Source: Pseudomonadota bacterium (GTDB lineage: Bacteria; Pseudomonadota; Alphaproteobacteria; Rhizobiales; Rhizobiaceae). Taken from it: a DNA stretch of 31,830 nucleotides. Made by a program: the position numbers and the translations under genes. This document shows positions 24,927 through 31,830 of the stretch, piece after piece. How positions within the stretch are numbered: the stretch's first letter is position 1; each line of letters begins with the position of its first letter. The notes below the pieces were generated by a model that did no database searches, was not told the DNA's origin, and saw nothing but the letters and a program-made list of their open reading frames with translations. The stretch is taken from assembly GCA_023390055.1 (NCBI GenBank), contig JAEWDP010000074.1:1-31830 (forward strand). Direction: 5' to 3'.

Positions 24927-25913
24927 TCATTCGGTAGTGATCGGACGGGACATTAACTGTTCAACGGCTGCGGCAATTTCCAGCTTGCCCGCGATAATGG
25001 CTGCAACGGCTGTCGTAATTGGTAATTCTATCCCGAGCTTTCGACCGAGCTCTGCGGCGACCGAGGCAGCAAATGCACCCTCCACAAGATCACTACCGCT
25101 ACCATTGCCACCTTGGCCGCCGAGCGCAATACCATAACGTAAGTTGCGCGATTGATGGCTCGTTCCAGTCAGGACAAGGTCACCGAGGCCCGATAATCCT
25201 CGAACAGTCTCCGGCAATCCGCCCAGTTGCCGCACCAGTCGAGACATCTCGGCCAGTCCGCGTGCGATAAGGGCGGCTCTGGCGGACTCGCCGAGACCAG
25301 CCCCTTCCACGATGCCGCATGCGATAGCCAGTACATTCTTCAAAGCACCGCCAAGCTGGACGCCAACAGGATCTGCAGATGCATATAACCTGAATGTCGG
25401 AGTGCAGAGCGTGTGCGCGAGATGTTCGGCAAGATCAATATCTTTTGCTGCAAGGGTCATTGCCGTTGGCAGCCCCCGGGCAATATCTGCAGCAAAACCT
25501 GGACCACTTAGGGCGGCTGCAGTTCGTTGCGGCAGTTCCCGTTCCAGCATCTGTGTGAGCAAGTCTCCAGAGGCCCGGTCAAACCCCTTTGCACATGTCA
25601 CCACTACGGCATCGCGTGACAGATACGGTCCGTAATGACGTGCTGCGTCCGTGTGAGCCTGTGACGGCATGGCGAAAAGCACAATGTCCGCTTCGCAAAG
25701 AGCATCGGGCTCCGCTGAAAACTCCAATTGATCCGGAAGTGGAACCCCCGGCAACGCACCATCATGTGTTCTCATATCCCGAAGGTCGGTCATTAGTGAC
25801 GGGTTGCGTCCGACAAGAGTGACCTTTGACCTGCCATGCAGGGCGATAACAGCTGAAACTGCCGTACCGAATGCACCCGATCCAACAACAACAACTGTTC
25901 CAGCACCACTCAT
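24927..25913 (-). CDS. gpsA: Glycerol-3-phosphate dehydrogenase, NAD(P)+
   Basis: GpsA reduces dihydroxyacetone phosphate to sn-glycerol-3-phosphate, the backbone for membrane phospholipids. The 328-aa cytosolic protein has the nucleotide loop GSGAFG (11-16), VTLVGRN at the end of the second strand (consistent with NADP use), the SGPGFA segment, the catalytic-lysine motif GGALKNVLAIACG with K192, and HQSRNLRYG near the substrate phosphate. Length is typical. Its start overlaps the tsaD stop by four bases and it ends 20 bases before the YciI start, so this is a compact operon. Confidence 0.95.
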   Translation of the reverse strand: MSGAGTVVVVGSGAFGTAVSAVIALHGRSKVTLVGRNPSLMTDLRDMRTHDGALPGVPLPDQLEFSAEPDALCEADIVLFAMPSQAHTDAARHYGPYLSRDAVVVTCAKGFDRASGDLLTQMLERELPQRTAAALSGPGFAADIARGLPTAMTLAAKDIDLAEHLAHTLCTPTFRLYASADPVGVQLGGALKNVLAIACGIVEGAGLGESARAALIARGLAEMSRLVRQLGGLPETVRGLSGLGDLVLTGTSHQSRNLRYGIALGGQGGNGSGSDLVEGAFAASVAAELGRKLGIELPITTAVAAIIAGKLEIAAAVEQLMSRPITTE

Positions 25914-27007
25914 GCTTTAGCTCCGCGTTTTCCCGAACCAAGTACCGTCTTGGCATTGCCGTCAAGCGGCCAACGTGAGCGAGGTTGCACATCGAGCCTA
26001 TCCGGAGGAAAATCACCTGCCAGGCGCTCCAGCCCTGCCCAAGCGATCATCGCAGCATTGTCGGTGCAAAGCCTCATGGGCGGTGCAATAAAACGGAAAT
26101 CAAACTCGAGGCAAAGTGACTGTAGGGTTCGCCTTATCTCTTGGTTTGCGGCAACGCCACCTGCAACAACAAGTGAAGGCTCAACACCAAGACCTGAGAA
26201 TTCACTCTTGAACCTTGCCAGTCCCCGGCTGATGCGATCCTTCAATGTCCGCGAAATAGCGCGCTGGAACGATGCGCAGATATCGGCGACATCTTGATCG
26301 TTCAGAGGTGCAATTTCGGTAGCGGCTTGTCGCACCGCTGTCTTCAGGCCGGAAAATGAGAAATCTGGGCGTGCGTTGCCGGCCAGCGGGCGCGGTAGAT
26401 TATAACGGCTGGCATTACCTTCAAGCGCTGCCTGTTCGACCGCCGGACCACCCGGATAAGGTAGCCCGAGTAATTTCGCCGTCTTGTCGAAGGCCTCACC
26501 CAGAGCATCATCGATCGTCGTCCCCCAACGTTCGTAACTGCCTACCCCACGAACAAGGATCAATTGCGTGTGTCCACCGGAGACAAGAAGCATCAGGTAG
26601 GGAAATGGCAGGCCATCCGTCAGCCGTACGGTTAGTGCATGCCCCTCAAGGTGATTGATCGCAAATAGCGGCTTACCGGTAACGCGTGCAATCGCCTTGC
26701 CAGTCATGAGGCCAACAATCAGTCCACCGATCAGTCCCGGCCCGGATGTGGCCGCCACCGCGTCAATATCGCGGAGGGATATCTCGGCACGCTCCAAAGC
26801 CTCATCAACCAGGCCGTCCAGTGCCTCAACATGCGCTCGGGCTGCAATCTCCGGCACCACTCCGCCAAAAGCGCTATGCTCCTGAAGCTGCGAGTATACG
26901 ATATCAGACAGGATCTCGCCTCGCCCATCCGGATATCGGGCTACGACCGCTGCAGCGGTTTCGTCACAACTTGTTTCTATTCCGAGGGTGCGAAGAAAGG
27001 ACGCCAT
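25910..27007 (-). CDS. tsaD: tRNA N6-threonylcarbamoyltransferase TsaD
   Basis: TsaD, with TsaB and TsaE, attaches threonylcarbamoyl to A37 of tRNAs that read ANN codons, an essential modification. The 365-aa protein is an ASKHA-fold enzyme with GIETSCDETAAAVV at the start, the metal ligands H119 and H123 (NHLEGH) and D316 (CTDNAAMIAWAG), and the substrate loops SGGHTQL and FSFSGLKTAV. The length fits alphaproteobacterial members. It is the first gene of the five-gene leftward operon. A 72-base divergent gap separates it from hemC. Confidence 0.96.
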   Translation of the reverse strand: MASFLRTLGIETSCDETAAAVVARYPDGRGEILSDIVYSQLQEHSAFGGVVPEIAARAHVEALDGLVDEALERAEISLRDIDAVAATSGPGLIGGLIVGLMTGKAIARVTGKPLFAINHLEGHALTVRLTDGLPFPYLMLLVSGGHTQLILVRGVGSYERWGTTIDDALGEAFDKTAKLLGLPYPGGPAVEQAALEGNASRYNLPRPLAGNARPDFSFSGLKTAVRQAATEIAPLNDQDVADICASFQRAISRTLKDRISRGLARFKSEFSGLGVEPSLVVAGGVAANQEIRRTLQSLCLEFDFRFIAPPMRLCTDNAAMIAWAGLERLAGDFPPDRLDVQPRSRWPLDGNAKTVLGSGKRGAKA

Positions 27008-27079
27008 GAACCAATCACTGATTGCTAGGGGAGATAAACCCGTCTACGAAGGCCCCCGGTTAACAATGGACGGAACCGG

Positions 27080-28009
27080 ATGCAAACAAAACCTTTTCGC
27101 ATCGGTACGCGCGGCAGCACTTTGGCTCTCGCCCAGGCTGCGGAAACGCGTACTCGGCTGATGGCAGCTCACAGCCTTCCCGAGGAGATGTTCGAGATCG
27201 TCGTACTCTCCACAAAGGGCGACCGTATCACCGACCGGGCATTGACGGAAATCGGTGGCAAAGGTCTCTTCACAGAGGAACTGGAAGATCAACTACTTTC
27301 CGGTGGACTGGATTTCGCAGTGCATTCCTCCAAGGATATGCCAACCCGTTTGCCTGACGGATTACAACTGTCTGCCTATCTGCCACGAGAAGACTTCCGT
27401 GATGCTTTCATCGGCCGAACGGCAGCTAGCCTGACTGCTCTTCCAGATAGCGCCACCATTGGAAGTTCATCGCTCCGTCGCCAGGCACTGATCAAGCGCA
27501 AACGACCGGATATCACCGTGATAACATTCCGGGGGCTGGTCGAGACGCGGCTTCGCAAACTGGAGGAAGGTCAGGTCGACGCGACCCTGCTCGCCTATGC
27601 AGGATTGAAGCGATTATCTATGTCAGGCGTCGTTACGGACATTATGGATCCCACAGACTTTCCACCTGCACCAGCCCAGGGCGCAATCTGCGTTGAAAGT
27701 CGTATTGGCGATAGCCGCGTTATCAAGCTCCTGGAAGCAATCAACGATCATCCGACCTACGATGCCGTCACATGCGAGCGAGCATTCCTGGCCGCACTCG
27801 ATGGTTCGTGTCGTACACCAATTGCGGGCTATGCCGTCTGCGACGGAGACGACCTTCGCTTTTCCGGATTGATCCTGACGCCCGATGGTCGCACTGAACA
27901 TGCTATCAATCTTGATGGTCGACGAACGGAAGCAGCGACAATTGGCAGACAGGCTGGAGAGACAGTCCGTACGGCCGCGGGACCGCGCTTCTTCGAAAGC
28001 TGGAGCTAA
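27080..28009 (+). CDS. hemC: Porphobilinogen deaminase
   Basis: HemC (hydroxymethylbilane synthase) joins four porphobilinogens on a dipyrromethane cofactor in heme biosynthesis. The 309-aa protein has GTRGSTLALAQA, HSSKDMPT with catalytic D86, IGSSSLRRQALI, and the cofactor-binding cysteine C244 in LDGSCRTPIAG. The motif that in E. coli reads RGNVxTRLxKL reads RGLVETRLRKL here, so Asn is replaced by Leu; I recall the same form in related alphaproteobacteria, so this is probably a clade feature. It starts the rightward hemC-hemD-mic60-hemY group. Confidence 0.95.
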   Translation: MQTKPFRIGTRGSTLALAQAAETRTRLMAAHSLPEEMFEIVVLSTKGDRITDRALTEIGGKGLFTEELEDQLLSGGLDFAVHSSKDMPTRLPDGLQLSAYLPREDFRDAFIGRTAASLTALPDSATIGSSSLRRQALIKRKRPDITVITFRGLVETRLRKLEEGQVDATLLAYAGLKRLSMSGVVTDIMDPTDFPPAPAQGAICVESRIGDSRVIKLLEAINDHPTYDAVTCERAFLAALDGSCRTPIAGYAVCDGDDLRFSGLILTPDGRTEHAINLDGRRTEAATIGRQAGETVRTAAGPRFFESWS

Positions 28010-28017
28010 TTCATTCT

Positions 28018-28740
28018 GTGCGTATCCTGGTCACTCGGCCCGAACAGGCCGCTCAACGTACGGCGACACGTCTGGCACAATTGGGACATGATCCAGTGCT
28101 TCTACCGCTGATGGTTGCTGAACATCATCCCGACGCAGCCCTTGCCTCGCTGAACCAGCGACATGCTGCAATAGCGGTTACCAGCGCAGAAGCCATCCGC
28201 ACATTGAGCTTTCTCCGTAACACGCTTTCCGTCCATTTTGACACACAGGTTTTTGCCGTAGGCGAAGCTACCGCCAGGGCTGCACGTGAGATAGGATTCT
28301 ATGGCGTGCAGGTTGCCAACGGCACCGGCGCCAGCATGGTGGCGATATTCGGGGAGACGATCAAGCGGCTGACCAGCACGGCACCACTCCTATACTTTGC
28401 AGGTCAGCCTAGATCCCCTGTACTGGAAGCAGGACTGTCCGCATTGAAAGTTCCGGTGCTGGTTTGCAGGGCCTATACGATGCATCCGCTCCCGATCGAG
28501 CCTGATGTGGTGATCACCACAATCAGACAGCAATCCATTGATGCAGTTCTTCTCTATTCGCGTGAAACTGCGTTACGATTGTTCGAACTGCTGTCCTCCG
28601 ATAACGATCTGGAACCTCTCCTCAAGACCCCAATCCTGTGTCTCAGCCGGAACATTTCAGAGGCCGTTCCAACAAGACTGCGGCAAAATGTACGAACAGC
28701 CGATCAGCCTGATGAAGATAGCTTGCTGGCTCTCCTTTGA
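28018..28740 (+). CDS. hemD: Uroporphyrinogen-III synthase
   Basis: HemD closes hydroxymethylbilane to uroporphyrinogen III with inversion of ring D. The family is poorly conserved, so evidence is the position directly after hemC (eight bases after its stop), the 240-aa length, the start MRILVTRPEQAAQRTATRL, and the two-domain pattern with VTSAEAIRTL (about 54-63), VFAVGEATARAAREIGF (about 78-94) and LLYSRETALRLFELL. The start is GTG, with a weak ribosome binding site. It is followed after 89 bases by the Mic60-like gene. Confidence 0.9.
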   Translation: MRILVTRPEQAAQRTATRLAQLGHDPVLLPLMVAEHHPDAALASLNQRHAAIAVTSAEAIRTLSFLRNTLSVHFDTQVFAVGEATARAAREIGFYGVQVANGTGASMVAIFGETIKRLTSTAPLLYFAGQPRSPVLEAGLSALKVPVLVCRAYTMHPLPIEPDVVITTIRQQSIDAVLLYSRETALRLFELLSSDNDLEPLLKTPILCLSRNISEAVPTRLRQNVRTADQPDEDSLLALL

Positions 28741-28829
28741 TTATCCAGGGCACCAAAATCTGCTTGGCCTCTTCCCTTCAATGGTCCCTCTGACTACTTT
28801 CATGGATGAAATTTCAGAACGAGGCCTCA

Positions 28830-30074
28830 ATGGTTACGGAAAAGCCGCCACGCCGCTCAAAGTCGAGACAACAATCCACAACTATCGATCTGACGGCCAA
28901 AAAAAACTCGGAAATTGCTGACCCCGTCCGCAGTGATGACTCAGACAACAAGACTTTGGCAAGCGTTCAAACACCTCCTGGTAAAGAGAAGACTGCCGAG
29001 GATTTGCTTTCATCAAGCTCACCCCCAGTTGACGAAACTCCGGCCAAGGCTGCTGATAAAAAACTGGAAAAGGGCGCGTCTGATACCGATAAAACGCTGC
29101 AGTCCCCGGACGACAAAAAGGCCGAGACTTCCCCACCAGCGACCCAAACAACCGTCAATAAGGAAACAGCAGTTTCAACGCTCATCGCAGCCGGCATTTT
29201 TGGAGGAATTGTTGCACTTACACTTGCCGGCAGCATGCATTACGCAGGCTACCTTCCATTGGTCACCGATACGCGCGACGCCACTGACGAGATTCCGGCG
29301 CTGCGACAGGAGATCGAAGCCTTGAGACAGAACTCGGCCACCGACGCGGACCTCGCAGACCGCATCAACGCCATCGAAACCACACTTTCTCGCCCTCAAC
29401 CAGACGACGTGGGCGAAAGACTGTCAGCCGTCGAACAGCAATTAGCCGCTGTCCATGCTGCTGTTGAGAAGAGCCTGTCAGAAAGCGATGGTCTGCTGGA
29501 ACAATTCCAAGGGCGGCTAAACGTCGTCGAAACAAAACTGAATGAGCCAAGAGAAGACATTGCGGCTGCCCGTGCGGTGACGGCTGCCGCTTTGAAGGCC
29601 GCAATTGATCGCGGCGGGTCATTCAATACCGAACTGGCGACCTATGCGGAGATTTCACCGGATAACCCGACCCTCGCCAAACTGCAGACTTTCAGTAATT
29701 CCGGCGTTCCGTCACGCGAGCAACTCGCCGAACAATTCCAAGGCGTTGCCGACGCGATTTTGAATATCGCATCACAACCAGATCCAGATCTGGGGATCGC
29801 TGATCGGCTATTGTCAAGTGCCTTGTCAGTTGTGAAGGTGCGAAGGATTGGTGACGTAGAGGGGGATACACCAGAGGCGATCGTCACACGTTTGGAAAAC
29901 GAGCTAAAGAATGGCCATCTGCAGGCGGCTGCAACCGAATGGGAAAGTTTGCCCGAGGAAGCCAGAATTGCATCTCGGGACTTCAAGCAGGCGCTTGATG
30001 CGCGGATTGCAGTCGACGGGCTGATTGCTGAAACACTTGCCCGTGCAGTTAATGAAACAGGCACCCGAAATTGA
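28830..30074 (+). CDS. Mic60/mitofilin-like inner membrane protein (COG4223)
   Basis: This is a 414-aa protein with a disordered charged N-terminus (about 1-112, rich in Lys, Ser, Pro and Asp), one hydrophobic transmembrane segment (about 115-142), a coiled-coil stretch (about 150-240, with repeated EIEALRQ and LSAVEQQLAAV) and a C-terminal domain with LLSSALSVVKVRRIGD. This layout and the position between hemD and hemY match alphaproteobacterial Mic60, the ancestor of mitochondrial mitofilin, which bends membranes. The frame begins at 28806; I prefer the ATG at 28830 because GAGG lies five bases before it. It ends ten bases before hemY. The Mic60 assignment depends on architecture and synteny, since sequence conservation is low. 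Confidence 0.75.
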   Translation: MVTEKPPRRSKSRQQSTTIDLTAKKNSEIADPVRSDDSDNKTLASVQTPPGKEKTAEDLLSSSSPPVDETPAKAADKKLEKGASDTDKTLQSPDDKKAETSPPATQTTVNKETAVSTLIAAGIFGGIVALTLAGSMHYAGYLPLVTDTRDATDEIPALRQEIEALRQNSATDADLADRINAIETTLSRPQPDDVGERLSAVEQQLAAVHAAVEKSLSESDGLLEQFQGRLNVVETKLNEPREDIAAARAVTAAALKAAIDRGGSFNTELATYAEISPDNPTLAKLQTFSNSGVPSREQLAEQFQGVADAILNIASQPDPDLGIADRLLSSALSVVKVRRIGDVEGDTPEAIVTRLENELKNGHLQAAATEWESLPEEARIASRDFKQALDARIAVDGLIAETLARAVNETGTRN

Positions 30075-30084
30075 GGATGGCAGA

Positions 30085-31707
30085 ATGATCCGATTATTTG
30101 CATTCGTCGTCGTCGTACTCATTCTCGGATGGAGTTTTTCATGGCTGGCCGACCGCCCCGGCCTGATATCGATTACCTGGCAGGACTACCTGATAGAGAC
30201 AAGCCTCATGATCGCGGCAACTGCAGTCACGACCATCATTGCTGCTGTCATGTTCCTGTGGTGGGTCATTCAACTCGTCTGGACCTCACCACATTCCGTT
30301 CGTCGATACTTCAGAGCTCGAAAGCGAGATAGGGGTTATCAAGCCTTGTCCACCGGACTCGTAGCTGCCGGTGCCGGCAATTCAATATTGGCCCGAAAGA
30401 TGAGCCTGCGGGCACAGGGCCTGTTGCGGTCGGACCAGGAACCGCTCCTGCAATTGCTTGATGCTCAGGCCGCATTGATAGAAGGTCGGCACGATGACGC
30501 CCGTCTCAAATTTGAACGCATGGCCGAGGACCCGGAAACAAGGGAGCTCGGCCTCCGCGGGCTTTACATGGAAGCTCGCCGTCTCGGGGCGGACGAAGCT
30601 GCGCGGCAATATGCCGAGAGGGCGGCCGAGGCGGCACCTTACCTTCCATGGGCAGCGCAAGCCACACTTGAGTTTCGCTGCCAGGAAGGGCGTTGGGACG
30701 ATGCGATTCGCCTCCTCGACCAACAACGCATCGCCAATGTCATCGACAAGAAGCAGGCGGAACGCTGGAAGGCCGTTTTGCTTACGGCCAAAGCCGGTGA
30801 ACGACTTGAAGCCGACCCCAAGGGCGCACGGGACGACGCGCAAGCTGCATTGAAGCTATCTGGCAACCTTGTTCCCGCCGCCATTATCGCAGCCAAAGCT
30901 TACCTGCGCGAAGACAATATCCGTCGAGCCGCGTCAGTTCTCGAAGCCGCCTGGAAAACGGAGCCTCATCCGGAAACCGCACGAGCTTACGTCCGCGCCA
31001 GAAGTGGCGACAGTGCCGTTGACCGCCTGAAACGAGCCGAGAAACTGGAGGCGGCACGCCCCAACAATGTCGAATCCCTGATTGCAGTCGCGGAAGCCGC
31101 TCTCGATGCGAGGGAACTGAGAAAGGCACGCGCCAAGGCAGAAGGCGCTGCACGCATGAGCCCACGGGAAGGCATTTATCTTCTGCTTGCGGACATCGAA
31201 GAAGCGGATACCGGCGACCAGGGACGGATTCGTCATTGGATGGCTCAAGCCCTGCGAGCGCCCCGCGATCCTGCCTGGGTGGCCGACGGTGTCGTTTCCG
31301 AGCACTGGCTCCCGGCTTCACCTTTGTCTGGACGTCTCGACGCCTTCGAATGGAAAACGCCCTTCGGCCAACTTGATGATCCAATAGAAGATGGCAACCT
31401 GGCGGAGAAAGCGATCGCTGAACTTCCTCCAGTGAAATCTGTCCATGAAATATCAAAGACGATCATTGATGACTCCATCGTTACAACGTCTGATGACAAG
31501 CTCGATACACAAATCGAGCCTGTCTCCATCACGGACAAGGAACCGACACCAAGTTCAAAGGCTCCCCACATCGTGGGCAAGAAAGAACCGATGATGAGAA
31601 CTGAACAATCAGAAGCCGATCCCTTCCACGGTAGACCACCGGACGATCCGGGCGTGAAAGATCCAGATACTAACCAGCAATCAACGGGCCGGCTTCGGTT
31701 ATTCTAG
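30085..31707 (+). CDS. hemY: HemY-type TPR protein
   Basis: This 540-aa protein of the HemY (PF07219) family is linked to late heme biosynthesis and found next to hemC/hemD in proteobacteria; it is not the Bacillus HemY oxidase. Two N-terminal transmembrane helices (4-22 and 41-66) place it in the inner membrane, followed by helical TPR-like repeats in about 75-400 with GLRGLYMEARRLGADEAARQYAERAAE and AYLREDNIRRAASVLEAAW. The last 110 residues are charged, Ser/Thr/Pro rich and probably disordered. I use ATG 30085 with GAGG upstream rather than the upstream ATG at 30025, which lies inside the Mic60-like gene. It is the last gene visible; bases 31708-31830 show no recognisable gene or RNA. Confidence 0.88.
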   Translation: MIRLFAFVVVVLILGWSFSWLADRPGLISITWQDYLIETSLMIAATAVTTIIAAVMFLWWVIQLVWTSPHSVRRYFRARKRDRGYQALSTGLVAAGAGNSILARKMSLRAQGLLRSDQEPLLQLLDAQAALIEGRHDDARLKFERMAEDPETRELGLRGLYMEARRLGADEAARQYAERAAEAAPYLPWAAQATLEFRCQEGRWDDAIRLLDQQRIANVIDKKQAERWKAVLLTAKAGERLEADPKGARDDAQAALKLSGNLVPAAIIAAKAYLREDNIRRAASVLEAAWKTEPHPETARAYVRARSGDSAVDRLKRAEKLEAARPNNVESLIAVAEAALDARELRKARAKAEGAARMSPREGIYLLLADIEEADTGDQGRIRHWMAQALRAPRDPAWVADGVVSEHWLPASPLSGRLDAFEWKTPFGQLDDPIEDGNLAEKAIAELPPVKSVHEISKTIIDDSIVTTSDDKLDTQIEPVSITDKEPTPSSKAPHIVGKKEPMMRTEQSEADPFHGRPPDDPGVKDPDTNQQSTGRLRLF

Positions 31708-31830
31708 TGTCCGTCCATAAACGGCTGCTTTTCTTGCTTTGCAAAGTTCGCGCTTCGGTAGTCTGCCAACTTCGGTCGCCGTGACTGCATGTTACGGCGG
31801 CATATTCTGGTGGAAGGTGGTTTTTGCGGA

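Noticed and set aside
31789..31830. Possible start of a rightward gene at the right edge
   Set aside because: The 14 open codons from an ATG have no ribosome binding site and no recognisable N-terminus; too short to support.

Overview
The window looks like ordinary chromosome from an alphaproteobacterium of the order Hyphomicrobiales, probably Rhizobiaceae-like. The evidence is the gene order (atpH-atpA, priA, xerC, lpdA, sucAB, sucCD, mdh, zapE, sdhCDAB), an Inh/Omp19-type lipoprotein, an Agrobacterium-type ETF-beta lysine methyltransferase homologue, and the hemC-hemD-mic60-hemY cluster. The species is inferred from gene content only. I see no rRNA, tRNA, CRISPR array, insertion sequence or prophage.

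Layout. Bases 1-5004 are read leftward: the first codons of atpA, atpH, a small DUF4345-like membrane protein, priA, a 582-base stretch with no gene I can support, and an acyltransferase. Bases 5108-7380 are read rightward: xerC and a TraB/GumN protein. Bases 7468-22883 are a long leftward block holding most of the lower TCA cycle. In transcription order it is sdhC, sdhD, sdhA, sdhB, inh-like lipoprotein, zapE, mdh, sucC, sucD, sucA, sucB, a MAPEG protein, a degraded small gene, then lpdA. Bases 23169-23528 hold a rightward small exported protein of unknown function. Bases 23525-27007 are a tight leftward operon: tsaD, gpsA, YciI-like, EVE domain, ETFB lysine methyltransferase. Bases 27080-31707 are rightward: hemC, hemD, mic60-like, hemY.

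How the genes work together. SdhCDAB oxidises succinate and feeds quinone. Mdh regenerates oxaloacetate. SucAB with the E3 encoded by lpdA converts 2-oxoglutarate to succinyl-CoA, and SucCD turns that into succinate with nucleoside triphosphate formation. Succinyl-CoA chemistry, heme-containing SdhCD and HemC/HemD (tetrapyrrole synthesis) meet in respiration. Mic60-like and HemY-like proteins belong to the inner membrane or its organisation. The F1 delta subunit starts the ATP synthase F1 operon.

The most notable non-coding signals are: a pair of 14-bp palindromes (TTAC-N6-GTAA) between zapE and mdh, a candidate operator; three strong hairpins between sucD and sucA; and a perfect CtrA-type site (TTAA-N7-TTAAC) just upstream of the unknown exported protein gene. 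I did not find an obviously new multi-gene system. The novelty is in these regulatory elements, the unknown exported protein and the decayed gene next to lpdA.
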